Below are positions 45,130 to 54,500 of a DNA stretch of 64,000 bases, piece by piece; position 1 is the stretch's first letter, and every line of letters begins with the position of its first letter. The translations under genes and the position numbers were made by a program. The notes below the pieces were generated by a model. The model did not search any database. It was not told the origin of the DNA and saw only the letters and a list, made by a program, of their open reading frames with translations. The DNA is taken from the NCBI RefSeq assembly GCF_013167895.1, contig NZ_BLWC01000001.1, forward strand, positions 1,798,001-1,862,000, given 5' to 3'. The DNA is from Streptomyces fulvorobeus. GTDB taxonomy: Bacteria > Actinomycetota > Actinomycetes > Streptomycetales > Streptomycetaceae.

Positions 45130-46749
45130 ATGACCCCCCGTACGACCCAGTGGTGGCGCCACGCCGCCATCTACCAGCTCTACCCGCGCAGCTTCGCCGA
45201 CGGCAACGGTGACGGCATCGGTGACCTGGCCGGCGTACGGGGCCGCCTGGACTACCTGGAAAACCTCGGCATCGAAGCGATCTGGTTCAGCCCTTGGTAC
45301 CTGTCCCCGATGGCCGACGCGGGGTACGACGTCACCGACTTCCGGCAGATCGATCCCCGTTTCGGTACCCTCGGCGAAGCCGAACAGCTCATCACCGAAG
45401 CCCACCAGCGCGGCATCCGCGTCATCGTCGACGTCGTACCCAACCACGTCTCCAACGAGCACGCATGGTTCCTCAAGGCCGTCGGCTCCCCACCCGGGTC
45501 CCCGGAGCGTGACCTGTTCTGGTTCCGCGACGGGCGCGGCGAGAACAGACAACTGCCCCCGAACGAATGGCAGTCGATATTCGGAGGCCCCGCCTGGACG
45601 CGCGTCGAGGACGGGCAGTGGTACCTGCACCTGTTCGCCCCCGAACAGCCCGACCTCAACTGGCGCAGCCCCGCCGTACGCTCCGAATACGAGGACATCC
45701 TCCGCTTCTGGTTCGACCGCGGGATCGACGGCATCCGCATCGACTCCGCCGCCATGTGCAGCAAGGACCCGATGCTGCCCGACTACGACCACGCCGTCTT
45801 CCCCGACCCGCACCCGTATGTGGACCTCGACGAGAACCACGAGATCTACCGCGGCTGGCGCGCCGTCGCCGACTCCTACCCCGACCAGCGCGCCCTGATC
45901 GGCGAGGTCTGGCTCGCCGATCCCGCGCGCTTCGCCCAGTACCTGCGCCACGACGAGATGCACACCGCCTTCAACTTCGACTTCCTCGGCTGCGCCTGGG
46001 ACGCAAAGGCACTGCGCGACTGCATCGACCAGACCCTTGCCGCCCATGCCTCGGTCGGTGCCCCCAGCACCTGGGTGCTGTCCAACCACGACGTCACGCG
46101 TCACGTCACTCGCTACGGCCGCCCGGACACCAGCACATCCGCCGGTATCCGCCAGTACAACCCGGTCGTCGACGAGGACCTCGGCCGCCGCCGCGCCCGC
46201 GCCGCCGCCCTGCTCACCATGGCCCTGCCGGGCGCCGTCTACATCTACCAGGGCGAGGAACTGGGCCTGCCGGAAGTCGAGGACATCCCCGCGGAACGGC
46301 GTGACGACCCGATCTACCACCGCACCCAGGGCCAGGACCCCGGTCGGGACGGCTGCCGTGTTCCCCTGCCCTGGGACGGAGAAGCCGAGCCGTACGGTTT
46401 CAGCGCCGCCGGAGCCGAACGCCCTTGGCTGCCCCAGCCCGCCGACTGGGCACACCTGAGCGCCGCCGCCCAGGAAGCGGACCCCGCCTCCATGCTCAGC
46501 CTCTACCGTGAGGTGCTGGCACGGCGAGCAGCGGAACCCGCACTGGGCGACGGCCCCATCCAGTGGCTCGAATCCCCCGAGGGTGTCCTCGCCTTCACCC
46601 GCGGTACGGGGGACGACTTCTCCTGCCTGATCAACCTGTCCGACGCGCCGGTGCCCCTTCCCGAGCACACGACCGTGCTCGTCACCTCGGATCCGCTGCA
46701 CGATGGACTGCTGCCACCCGACACAGGCGTCTGGCTTCGCCCCATCTGA
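45130..46749 (+). CDS. GH13 alpha-glucosidase (oligo-glucosidase type)
   Basis: A 539-residue cytoplasmic enzyme without signal peptide. GH13 motifs: DVVPNHVSNEH, GIDGIRIDSAAMC with the nucleophile Asp, LIGEVWLADP with the acid Glu, and VLSNHDVTRH with the third Asp. The N-terminal AIYQLYPRSFADGNGDGIGD is typical of the oligo-1,6-glucosidase/alpha-glucosidase subgroup. As the last gene after the importer and the GH87-like glucanase, it should hydrolyse imported alpha-linked oligosaccharides, perhaps nigero-oligosaccharides, to glucose. An AAGGCAGG site precedes ATG 45130. Confidence 0.92.
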   Translation: MTPRTTQWWRHAAIYQLYPRSFADGNGDGIGDLAGVRGRLDYLENLGIEAIWFSPWYLSPMADAGYDVTDFRQIDPRFGTLGEAEQLITEAHQRGIRVIVDVVPNHVSNEHAWFLKAVGSPPGSPERDLFWFRDGRGENRQLPPNEWQSIFGGPAWTRVEDGQWYLHLFAPEQPDLNWRSPAVRSEYEDILRFWFDRGIDGIRIDSAAMCSKDPMLPDYDHAVFPDPHPYVDLDENHEIYRGWRAVADSYPDQRALIGEVWLADPARFAQYLRHDEMHTAFNFDFLGCAWDAKALRDCIDQTLAAHASVGAPSTWVLSNHDVTRHVTRYGRPDTSTSAGIRQYNPVVDEDLGRRRARAAALLTMALPGAVYIYQGEELGLPEVEDIPAERRDDPIYHRTQGQDPGRDGCRVPLPWDGEAEPYGFSAAGAERPWLPQPADWAHLSAAAQEADPASMLSLYREVLARRAAEPALGDGPIQWLESPEGVLAFTRGTGDDFSCLINLSDAPVPLPEHTTVLVTSDPLHDGLLPPDTGVWLRPI

Positions 46750-46966
46750 TCCTCCGTGGCCGGCGATGTGCCCTCTCCACACGCGTCGCCGGCCTCGCGC
46801 CACGCCTTCACCGTGTCCCGAACGGGTGGCCACGTAACAGCTGCACAGGGCCGTCGTATCGGCGATCAGCACCGTGGCTCGCCGAGCGTGACCGCTCGAG
46901 CGGGGCTCTCTCGGGTGCGGGTTCACATCGTCCCGCCTCCACGCCGGGAACGCTACGGCTTCGTGG

Positions 46967-48361
46967 CTACCAGCCGGTCCAGAGCAGGTGGTTGACCGTA
47001 AGCGCCACGATCGCCTGCGCGGCGAGCCAGCCGCGTCGGCCCGGTGTGGGCAGGAGCGCGGCAGCGGGGAGCAACCAGAGCATGAAGGGTTGCCAGATCC
47101 GTTCCGTCTCCGCCTTGCTCATCCCGGACAGGTCGGCCACCAGTAGCGCGAGGAGCGCCGTCGACACGAGCAGGACCAGGCCCTGCGGCGATGACGTCGT
47201 CCCGGTCCGCAGAGCGCGGACCGTTCCGGGGAAGTCTGACGCGGTTCGGCGTAGGCCCGCGAGTGTCGCCGGTCCGACGGCGAGTGCGGTGCAGGCGAGG
47301 TTGGCCCAGATCCAGTAGGAGTAGGGGCGGACGCCACCGGCCCCCTGGTAGTAGCGCTCGACGAGCAGGTGGTACGCCTCCCACCAGTTGAAGCCCGCGA
47401 GCGTGAACGCCACCGGCACCACCAGGGCTCCCAGGAGGAAGAGAGGGAGCGGCCGCGGGGTGCGGGTGAGGACGAGGACGGCGAGGAGCACAATGGCGAT
47501 GAGCGTCAGACCGTAACTGAGGTAGCAGGTCAGCCCGAAGAGGAGGCCGGCGCCCACCGCCGCGGCCGCGGGGCTGCGGACCGTGCGGGTCGCGGCCAGG
47601 GCGAGCAGGGCGATGGACCACGCGGCCACCGCGGTGAAGTAGCCGTCGGCCGAGGCGCCGGCCCAGATCGCGACCGGTGCGAGGACGAGGAACGGGGCGG
47701 CGCGGCGGGCCGTGTGTTCGTCCGCCAGCGTGCGGACGGCGATCAGGACGGCCACCGCGGCGGAGGCGCCGGTCACGATGCACCAGACTCCGGCCCAGGC
47801 GCCGCCGCCGAGCCCGACGCGGTCCAGCAGGACGAAGGTCAACGTGGCGCCCGGCGGGTGTCCGGCGACATGGGCGGGCCAGTTGCCGGGCGGGCCGATC
47901 AGGATGTGCTCGTTGAAGCCGTGCAGGGCGGCGCCGATGTCGTCGAAGCGGCTGATGACCCTCAGGTACTCGTGCTTGGTGGTGAGCCGTTCGGCGATGC
48001 CGCGGCCCCAGCCGTCGATCAGGGCGAGCGAGAACACCCAGGCGAGCGCGGCGGCGTAGCTGCTGAGGAGCAGGGTGCGCCAACGCAGCCGGTCGGCGAG
48101 GACGGGGCCGTAGGCGATGACGGCTGCGGCCACGGTGGGCGCGGCCCATGTGCCGGGCCCGACATGCGGGTACCAGGAGGCGAGCAGCGGTGGCCAGTGC
48201 ACGAAGAGGGTGCGGGCGGGGTCATCGAAGGCCCTGCCGACGAGCACGGCCGCGGCGACCAGCACGACACCCACACCGGCGGCGGCCAGGTCACGTAGGT
48301 GGCGGGGATGGTGTGCGGGGACAGGCTCGGTGGCTTGTTCGGTGCGGTCCACGGTCTTCAC
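46967..48361 (-). CDS. Polytopic membrane glycosyltransferase-like protein (GT-C appearance)
   Basis: A membrane protein of about 464 residues with around 11 hydrophobic helices. A conserved-looking loop HVAGHPPGATLTFVLLDRV with GHPPG, and an acidic site DGWGRGIAERLTTKHEYLR, recall lipid-sugar-dependent GT-C mannosyltransferases. The C-terminal helix is short. GTG 48361 (VKTVDRTEQ) is preferred over an upstream GTG at 48388. It is divergent from the sulfite-oxidase-like gene by about 190 bp. Further glycan genes follow (GT2, DUF2064, epimerase), so cell-envelope glycosylation is likely. About 215 bp between its stop and the alpha-glucosidase stop hold no gene. Confidence 0.75.
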   Translation of the reverse strand: MKTVDRTEQATEPVPAHHPRHLRDLAAAGVGVVLVAAAVLVGRAFDDPARTLFVHWPPLLASWYPHVGPGTWAAPTVAAAVIAYGPVLADRLRWRTLLLSSYAAALAWVFSLALIDGWGRGIAERLTTKHEYLRVISRFDDIGAALHGFNEHILIGPPGNWPAHVAGHPPGATLTFVLLDRVGLGGGAWAGVWCIVTGASAAVAVLIAVRTLADEHTARRAAPFLVLAPVAIWAGASADGYFTAVAAWSIALLALAATRTVRSPAAAAVGAGLLFGLTCYLSYGLTLIAIVLLAVLVLTRTPRPLPLFLLGALVVPVAFTLAGFNWWEAYHLLVERYYQGAGGVRPYSYWIWANLACTALAVGPATLAGLRRTASDFPGTVRALRTGTTSSPQGLVLLVSTALLALLVADLSGMSKAETERIWQPFMLWLLPAAALLPTPGRRGWLAAQAIVALTVNHLLWTGW

Positions 48362-48547
48362 GCAGGCACCGTACGCACGTCGGGGCACCGAAGACGCGTG
48401 ACGAGGGGACGCGTCACCGAACGGTCAGATTCTGTGAGGTCCGTGGACGGCCGCACTCGCCCGGCCCGTGCGTGCGTGGGGAGACGTCATCGATTCGTCA
48501 GGAGTCGCAACCGCTTCGCTCCGCAGATCCCGGCATAGCGTCAGGGC

Positions 48548-49858
48548 ATGGGCGACAGTCGCAGAATCACTCCAACCCCACGCGCACCCCTCTCCCGACT
48601 CCTCGGCGGACGGGTGACAACGATCCTCGCGCACACCCCCTCCTCGTCGGGGTACTGGCGCAGCCCGGTGCGCGGGGTGCGGTTCACCGCGGTGCTCGGT
48701 CTCGTCCTGCTCATCGGGATCACCGTGCTGTTCGTGACCGGTCTGCTTTCGTATGCCGCGTACAACCCGGACCTGAGCCCGGTCAACGACAAAACGCCCG
48801 GCAAAGGGCTGCTGGGCTTCTACCTCTTCGCCTGGCCGACCGGGCCGCACTGGCTGTACCGGCTCACGCAGGGGCTCCACGTCACCCTCGGCATCGTGCT
48901 CGTCCCGGTACTGCTGGCCAAGCTCTGGTCGGTCGTGCCGAAGCTCTTCGCGCTGCCCCCGGCTCGTTCCCTCGGGCACGCGTTGGAACGGATCTCGCTG
49001 CTGCTCCTGGTGGGTGGGGCGTTGTTCGAGTTCGTCACCGGGTTGCTCAACATCCAGTTGGAGTACCTGTTCCCGGGCTCCTTCTACCCGCTGCACTTCT
49101 ACGGGGCCTGGGTCTTCTTCGCCGCGTTTCTCACCCACGCTGCGCTGCGGATGCCGCAAGCCGTACGGGTGTTGCGTTCCGGTCGGCTGAGCGAGGCGAG
49201 CCCGGGCGATCCGCTGGAGTCTCCCGCTCCGTCCGCGCCGACGATCTCCCGCCGGGGAGCGCTGGCCGTGGTGGGCGCCGGTTCGCTGGTCCTGCTGATC
49301 ACCTCGGTGGGGCGGAGCTTCGACGGACCGCTGCGGCGTCTCGCCGTACTGGCTCCCCACGGCGTCGATGAGCCGGGCTCCGGTCCAGGCGGATTTCAGA
49401 TCAACAAGACGGCCGCCGCCGCAGGTGTGACCACGGCCGACACGGGGGAGAATTGGTGGCTCACCGTCAGTGGGCCGGCCGGGAATCTCCGGCTCACGCG
49501 GAGAGACCTGATGGCCATGGACCAGTACAGCGCCGCGCTCCCGATCGCGTGCGTGGAGGGCTGGTCGACATCGGACCAGCGGTGGCGCGGCGTCAGGCTG
49601 AGCGATCTGGCCGTGCTCGCCGGATACCCGGACGGCGTGCCGGGGCTGCTCGTGGAGTCCATGCAGCGCAGTGGGCCCTTCCGCCGCGCCGCGCTGCGCG
49701 ACAACCAGGTGCGCGACCCCAGCTCGCTGCTGGCTCTGCAGGTCAACGGCGAGGATCTGACACCCGATCACGGATATCCGGCACGGATCATCGTCCCGGC
49801 GGCCCCAGGTGTACTCAACACCAAATGGGTGTCCCGGCTGACCTTTGGATCGTTGTGA
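48548..49858 (+). CDS. Membrane-anchored molybdopterin (sulfite-oxidase-like) oxidoreductase
   Basis: A 436-residue two-part protein. Residues about 40-210 have four membrane helices with His on them (LTQGLHVTLG, YPLHFYGAW, FLTHAALRM), like a cytochrome-b561-type heme domain. After ISRRGALAVVGAGSLVLL, which looks like a second export/anchor segment, comes an oxidoreductase molybdopterin-binding domain: LRLTRRDLMAM, the Cys ligand in ALPIACVEGWS and DHGYPARIIVPAAPGVLNTK. It probably passes electrons from an external substrate to the membrane. The stop overlaps the next gene (GTGA). Confidence 0.85.
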   Translation: MGDSRRITPTPRAPLSRLLGGRVTTILAHTPSSSGYWRSPVRGVRFTAVLGLVLLIGITVLFVTGLLSYAAYNPDLSPVNDKTPGKGLLGFYLFAWPTGPHWLYRLTQGLHVTLGIVLVPVLLAKLWSVVPKLFALPPARSLGHALERISLLLLVGGALFEFVTGLLNIQLEYLFPGSFYPLHFYGAWVFFAAFLTHAALRMPQAVRVLRSGRLSEASPGDPLESPAPSAPTISRRGALAVVGAGSLVLLITSVGRSFDGPLRRLAVLAPHGVDEPGSGPGGFQINKTAAAAGVTTADTGENWWLTVSGPAGNLRLTRRDLMAMDQYSAALPIACVEGWSTSDQRWRGVRLSDLAVLAGYPDGVPGLLVESMQRSGPFRRAALRDNQVRDPSSLLALQVNGEDLTPDHGYPARIIVPAAPGVLNTKWVSRLTFGSL

Positions 49859-50340
49859 GCAGGATGAACCCGCGAGCCGTCGTGCGGCGCCTGTACGGGG
49901 AGGGGCCGCTGCACCTGCTGCTGACGGCCGCCTCCTTCGCCCTGGCGGGCTATGCGGGGGTACGGCTGCTCGCGGGAGACGCCGTCGGCGTCGTCGTGTG
50001 GTTCGTCGGCGCCGCCCTCGTGCACGACCTGGTGTTGGTTCCGGTCTACGCGTCCGCGGACCGCCTGCTGTGCCGGTTCGCCGACAGGCGGCCCGGGTTG
50101 GTGAACTTCGTCCGGGTGCCGGTGCTTCTGTCCGGACTGCTGCTGCTCGTCTGGTTCCCACTGATCACCCGCCAGGCCGAACGCTACGAGCCGGCGAGCG
50201 GGCTGTCTCCCGACGTCTTCCTGGGGAACTGGCTTCTGATCACGGCCGCGCTGTTCCTGGTGTCGGCATTCTGGCTGGTGGTACGGACGGTCCGACTACG
50301 TCGTAGGCAGACGAAAGGGCGGCCGTCCGCATCCCACTGA
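49855..50340 (+). CDS. Small membrane protein coupled to the oxidoreductase
   Basis: A 161-residue protein with four hydrophobic segments, the first LHLLLTAASFALAGYAGVRL and the last LLITAALFLVSAFWLVV. GTG 49855 overlaps the previous stop by 4 bp, so it is translationally coupled and may be an accessory subunit of the oxidoreductase. Its 3' end overlaps the opposite-strand methyltransferase by 157 bp, unusually long. I know no function. Confidence 0.75.
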   Translation: MSRMNPRAVVRRLYGEGPLHLLLTAASFALAGYAGVRLLAGDAVGVVVWFVGAALVHDLVLVPVYASADRLLCRFADRRPGLVNFVRVPVLLSGLLLLVWFPLITRQAERYEPASGLSPDVFLGNWLLITAALFLVSAFWLVVRTVRLRRRQTKGRPSASH

Positions 50341-51008
50341 TCGACGGAGTGCAGCCCGTGGGCGCGGGCGTATCTCAGCAGTGCGGGGGTACCCATCCGG
50401 GCCCAGGGGAACGGCTCGGTCGCTTCCGGTCCCGCGACGGACGCGCGTCCGTCGTCCAGCCTCACCTGGGCTCGCTCGTCGATGTCCTGGGGGGCGGTCT
50501 CGGCGATGAGGAGCCCGCCCGTGGCGAGCAGGTCCGCCGTCCGCCGCAGCAACAGGGACGGGTCGCCGCCGATGCCGATGTTGCCGTCGAGGAGCAGGAC
50601 AGTGCCCCAGCGGCCCTCCCCGGGAAGCGGTTCGAAGACCGACCGGCGCAAGGCGGAACCACCGAGTCGCCGGGTACGGTCGATCGCGGCATCGCTGACG
50701 TCGATACCGAGCGCGCGGTGACCGCGGGCCGCGAGCGCGGCCACCAGCCTCCCGGGTCCGCACCCGATGTCCAGGACGGGTCCCTCACAACGGCGTAGCG
50801 CCGACAGGTCCGCCGCGTCCGCCCCGGCACACCAGCGCTCGACATCGAGCGGCAACAGCCAGCCGTCCGTACGGCGGAGATAGAGCGGGCCGTGTCCGTT
50901 GCGCAGGGCAATGGTGTACGGGTCGCCGCTCCGTGAGCCGGTCCCCCACGAGGTGGCGTCCGGGTACGGAGGGCTCATCACGCCGCCGTCCCGGCCCATG
51001 CGGTTCAT
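50184..51008 (-). CDS. SAM-dependent methyltransferase, class I
   Basis: A 274-residue protein with motif I VLDIGCGPGRLVAALAARGH, the acidic GIDVSDAAIDRTRRLG, and LLLDGNIGIGGDPSLLLRR. ATG 51008 overlaps the DUF2064 stop (ATGA), so it belongs to the GT2-DUF2064-methyltransferase operon. The family-like part ends around FVCLRRS; the last 35 residues run antisense to the membrane protein gene and may be an artefact of a lost stop. Substrate unknown; a glycan or lipid-linked sugar is likely from context. Confidence 0.82.
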   Translation of the reverse strand: MNRMGRDGGVMSPPYPDATSWGTGSRSGDPYTIALRNGHGPLYLRRTDGWLLPLDVERWCAGADAADLSALRRCEGPVLDIGCGPGRLVAALAARGHRALGIDVSDAAIDRTRRLGGSALRRSVFEPLPGEGRWGTVLLLDGNIGIGGDPSLLLRRTADLLATGGLLIAETAPQDIDERAQVRLDDGRASVAGPEATEPFPWARMGTPALLRYARAHGLHSVDQWDADGRPFVCLRRSRTVRTTSQNADTRNSAAVIRSQFPRKTSGDSPLAGS

Positions 51009-51682
51009 CGGGCCACGGCCCGGGTCAGGCGGGCGAGTTCGGCGGCGAACCGTCCGTGCGGGGCGAGTGCGGCGACGTGAGCGGCGTCGACCGCGACGTC
51101 CACGTCCCGCAGTCGGGGAAGATCCCGGACGGTCAGTCCGGCGTCGACCAGCCTGCGCCGTTGCACCGCGCCGGTCTCGGGTACGGACATCGGGACGCCG
51201 CGCAGAAGCCGGGGGTCTGGTTCGGCCAGGCCCAGCGCCCAGAACCCGCCGTCCTCGGCGGGCCCGAACCAGGCGTCACAGTCGTTCCACGCAGTGGTGG
51301 AGAGGGCGGGGGCCAGGTCGGTCGTCGTCACCTGCGGGGTGTCCATTCCGATCAGGAGGGTTGGCCCGGTGCAGGCTCCGAACGCGGCGGCGAGGCGTTC
51401 GTCGAGGCCACCCGCGCACTGCTCCACCACTTCGACGTCAGGCGGCAGCCACGGCCCGGGGGCTCCGTCCAGGACGACGGCGCGCCGCGCGGCGGGCAGG
51501 GAGCAGACGGTTCGCAGGGTGTCGGCGAGAGCCGCCTCGGCCAGGCGCGCGGCCTCGACGGCAGAGAAGGGCGGAGAGAGCCGGGTCTTGACCCGGCCCG
51601 GCAGCGGTTCCTTCGCGATCACCAGCAGGGTCGTCATCCCGGTCGGCGCGTCGCGGGCCCGGCCCGCGCAGGACGAGCTCAT
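51005..51682 (-). CDS. DUF2064 nucleotidyl/glycosyl-transferase-like protein
   Basis: A 225-residue protein of the DUF2064 (TIGR04282) glycosyltransferase-A fold. VIAKEPLPGRVKTRLSPPFS is the nucleotide-binding loop, and LIGMDTPQVTTTDL holds the acidic metal site; FGPAEDGGFWALGL follows. ATG 51682 overlaps the GT2 stop (ATGA). Family members pair with a GT2 protein in many actinobacteria, as here. It may activate or transfer a sugar. Confidence 0.85.
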   Translation of the reverse strand: MSSSCAGRARDAPTGMTTLLVIAKEPLPGRVKTRLSPPFSAVEAARLAEAALADTLRTVCSLPAARRAVVLDGAPGPWLPPDVEVVEQCAGGLDERLAAAFGACTGPTLLIGMDTPQVTTTDLAPALSTTAWNDCDAWFGPAEDGGFWALGLAEPDPRLLRGVPMSVPETGAVQRRRLVDAGLTVRDLPRLRDVDVAVDAAHVAALAPHGRFAAELARLTRAVAR

Positions 51683-52383
51683 CGGGTGACCTGCGCACGG
51701 ACCGGGGGCTCGCCCAGCACGGAGCGCATGTCGCGTACGGCGTGCCAGGTGCCCCGCCATGTACCGGTGACCTTCGACTTCCCGGTCCGCGCGAGGTACG
51801 GGACGTCCGTCTCGGTGACCCGCAGGCCCGCGTCGGCGGCGCGCACCACCATTTGTAGCGGATAACCGCTGCGCCGGTCGGTGAGATCGAGTCCCAGCAG
51901 GTCGGTCCGGCGCGCGGCCCGCATCGGCCCGAGGTCGTGCAGCCGCAGCCCCGTGCGGCGACGGAGCATCCGGGCCAGCGCCGCGTTGCCCGCCCGCGCG
52001 TGCAGTGGCCAGGCGCGGCGCCCTTGGGGCCGGCGACGGCCGAGCAGGAGGTCGCTCTCGCCGTCGGCGACGCGGCGCACGAAGTCCGGCAGCAGACCGG
52101 GATTCATCGAACCGTCACAGTCGCAGAAACAGACGAACTCCGCCTCGGAGGCCAGGAGCCCGGCGTGACACGCCGCGCCGAAGCCGCGTCGTGCTTCACG
52201 GACCACGGTCGCGCCGAGGGACCGGGCCAATTCCGCCGAGCCGTCGGTGGAACCGTTGTCCACGACGATCGCCCGCCACCCACGAGGGACGGAGGCCAGC
52301 ACCGCGGGCAGGGCGGCGGCTTCGTCCAGACAGGGCAGAACGATGTCAGCACGAGGGCCGCGAGTACCGGAAGGAGGAGTCAT
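51679..52383 (-). CDS. Family 2 glycosyltransferase
   Basis: A 234-residue GT2 enzyme: DIVLPCLDEAAALPAVLASV, DNGSTDGSAELARSLGATVV, the metal motif FCDCDGSMNPGLL, and LLLGRRRPQG. No membrane helices, so a cytoplasmic DPM-synthase-like form. ATG 52383 begins the operon with the DUF2064 and methyltransferase genes. It is divergent from the two-component genes over 246 bp, which carry no gene. Confidence 0.88.
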   Translation of the reverse strand: MTPPSGTRGPRADIVLPCLDEAAALPAVLASVPRGWRAIVVDNGSTDGSAELARSLGATVVREARRGFGAACHAGLLASEAEFVCFCDCDGSMNPGLLPDFVRRVADGESDLLLGRRRPQGRRAWPLHARAGNAALARMLRRRTGLRLHDLGPMRAARRTDLLGLDLTDRRSGYPLQMVVRAADAGLRVTETDVPYLARTGKSKVTGTWRGTWHAVRDMRSVLGEPPVRAQVTR

Positions 52384-52629
52384 GCCGATCACCCTACGGA
52401 GCCGAAAGCGACATATCGGCTTCCAGATTCTTACGAAATATGGACGTCGGGCAGCCGGTGGCGCGACGACGTCCCCGCTCGACAGGGGCAGGTGCCAAGG
52501 TGGTGACATGTACCCGTACCCATCACTACCCCGCTCCGCCGACCGAGTGGCTTGCACCCGCTCGGCGCGTGACGGCGGCCTCCCGGGAAACGGAACGCCG
52601 CCGCCGGGGACGGCCCCGGCACCAGGGAC

Positions 52630-53394
52630 ATGCCCCCCAGCGGCCCCACCCGCGGCCACGTCCTCGTCGTGGACGACGACCCCACGGTCGCGGAGGTGGT
52701 CGCCGGGTATCTGACGGGGGCCGGATACGAGGTGACCCGGGCGGCGGCCGGCCCGGCCGCACTGGAGCGGTACGCGGCCCGGCGCCCGGACCTCGTCGTC
52801 CTTGACCTGATGCTGCCCGGCATGGACGGATTCGAGGTCTGCCGCCGTATGCGGGCGCATGGACCGGTGCCGGTCATCATGCTGACCGCGCGCGGCGACG
52901 AGGACGATCGCATCCTCGGGCTGGAAACCGGGGCGGACGACTACGTGACCAAGCCGTTCAGCCCTCGCGAACTGGTCCTGCGTGTCGACTCCGTGCTGCG
53001 CCGTGCCAGGGCGGCCTCGGCTCCCCCCGCCCGGTCGGCCCTGCTCCGGGGTGCGGGCCTCGTCCTCGATCCCGCAGCCAGGAGCGCGACGTGCGAGGGC
53101 CGTGCGCTCTCCCTCACCCTGCGGGAGTTCGACCTGCTGACCTTTCTCCTGCGCCACCCGGGCCGGGTCTTCACCCGGGAGGAGCTGATGCGCGGGGTCT
53201 GGGGCTGGGACTTCGGAGACCTGTCGACCGTCACGGTCCATGTCCGTCGTCTGCGCGGGAAGGTGGAGGACGATCCGGCCCGCCCGGAGCTGATCCGTAC
53301 GGTGTGGGGCGTCGGTTACCGACTGGACCTACCCCCGGACCCGGGGGCTGATTCCGTCGCTCCCACCGAGCCGGAGCCCGGATCTCTCTCATGA
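52630..53394 (+). CDS. OmpR-family response regulator
   Basis: A 254-residue regulator. The receiver has VLVVDDDPTV, the phosphoacceptor D59 in DLVVLDLMLPGMDG and YVTKPFSPREL. The winged-helix output has LSLTLREFDLLTFLLRHPGR and TVTVHVRRLRGKVEDDP. Its stop overlaps the kinase start (ATGA, 53391), so the pair is co-translated. It is divergent from the GT2 operon and likely controls these envelope genes (inference). Confidence 0.93.
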   Translation: MPPSGPTRGHVLVVDDDPTVAEVVAGYLTGAGYEVTRAAAGPAALERYAARRPDLVVLDLMLPGMDGFEVCRRMRAHGPVPVIMLTARGDEDDRILGLETGADDYVTKPFSPRELVLRVDSVLRRARAASAPPARSALLRGAGLVLDPAARSATCEGRALSLTLREFDLLTFLLRHPGRVFTREELMRGVWGWDFGDLSTVTVHVRRLRGKVEDDPARPELIRTVWGVGYRLDLPPDPGADSVAPTEPEPGSLS

Positions 53395-54497
53395 CCGACA
53401 TCCTTCTCATCGCGCTCCTCGCGTTCCTGGGCGCCGCCGCCGCCGGACTGCTCGGCGCACTCGTGCTGCGGATCTCCCGGCACCGCTCGCTCGTCGTGTC
53501 TCTGACCGTCGTGGCCGCCGTAGCCGTCACCGCGATGCTCGCCGGGACGCTGGCCGTTGCCTGGGCGATGTTCCTGTCGCCGCACGACCTCTCCGTGGTC
53601 ACCACCGTCGTCGCCATGGCTGCCGTGGTCTCGCTCGTCACCGCGATACTGCTGGGCCGATGGGTGGCGGCGAGAAGCCACGATCTGACCCTCGCCGCCC
53701 GTTCCTTCGGGGAGGGCGGCACCTTCGCGGCCCCGGAGGCTCCGGCCACCGCCGAACTCGCGGCGCTCACTCGCGAGCTGGCCGCCACCAGCGCCAAACT
53801 CGACAGTTCACGCGAGCGGGAGCGGGCCCTGGAGACCTCGCGGCGTGAACTCGTCGCCTGGATCTCGCACGACCTGCGCACCCCGCTCGCCGGACTGCGC
53901 GCCATGGCCGAAGCGCTGGAGGACGGCATGGCCGTCGACTCCCGGCGCTATCTGCGGCAGATACGCACCGAGGTGGAGCGGATGAACGACATGGTCGGTG
54001 ACCTCTTCGAGCTCTCCCGCATCCACGCGGGCTCGCTCACCCTGAGCCCCACCCGCACCTCCGTCTACGACCTGGTGGGCGACGCCCTCGCCGGTGCCGA
54101 CCCCCTGGCCCGTGAGCACGGCGTGCGGCTGGTCGGCGGCCGGGTCGAGGCGGTGCCCGTACAGGTCGACGGCAAGGAGATGAGCCGGGTGCTCGGCAAC
54201 CTCCTGACCAACGCGATCCGCCGCACCCCCGCGGACGGCACCGTCGCGGTGGCAGCGCACCGCGACGGTGCCGGGGTCGTCCTGTCAGTGACAGACGGTT
54301 GTGGCGGGATCCCGGAGGATGACCTGTCCCGAGTCTTCGACACCGGTTGGCGCGGCACCCATGCCCGCACGCCGCCCGCAGGCGCGGGGCTCGGACTCGC
54401 CATCGTCCGGGGCATCGTCGAGGCACACGCCGGACGGACGGAGGTGCGCAACGTCACGGGTGGCTGTCGCTTCGAGGTGACCCTGCCGGTGGCGTGA
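53391..54497 (+). CDS. Sensor histidine kinase
   Basis: A 368-residue kinase. Three N-terminal membrane helices (LLIALLAFLGAAAAGLLGAL, VVAAVAVTAMLAGTLAVAWA, VVAMAAVVSLVTAILLG) lead to a HAMP-like linker, the phosphorylated His in ELVAWISHDLRTPLAGLRAM, the N box LGNLLTNAIRRTPADG, and G boxes DGCGGIPEDDLSRVF and GAGLGLAIVRGI. Almost no extracellular loop, so it may sense the membrane itself. Partner of the upstream regulator. Confidence 0.93.
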   Translation: MTDILLIALLAFLGAAAAGLLGALVLRISRHRSLVVSLTVVAAVAVTAMLAGTLAVAWAMFLSPHDLSVVTTVVAMAAVVSLVTAILLGRWVAARSHDLTLAARSFGEGGTFAAPEAPATAELAALTRELAATSAKLDSSRERERALETSRRELVAWISHDLRTPLAGLRAMAEALEDGMAVDSRRYLRQIRTEVERMNDMVGDLFELSRIHAGSLTLSPTRTSVYDLVGDALAGADPLAREHGVRLVGGRVEAVPVQVDGKEMSRVLGNLLTNAIRRTPADGTVAVAAHRDGAGVVLSVTDGCGGIPEDDLSRVFDTGWRGTHARTPPAGAGLGLAIVRGIVEAHAGRTEVRNVTGGCRFEVTLPVA

Positions 54498-54500
54498 GGC

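Noticed and set aside
44905..46926. 673-codon minus-strand open frame
   Set aside because: Shadow of the GH13 glucosidase, same low-complexity composition.
46760..46960. Transposase remnant on the minus strand (ADTTALCSCYVATR)
   Set aside because: Too short and without a clear family motif; could be chance.
48425..50161. 578-codon minus-strand open frame
   Set aside because: Antisense to the sulfite-oxidase-like gene, Arg/Gln/Pro-rich, no motif.
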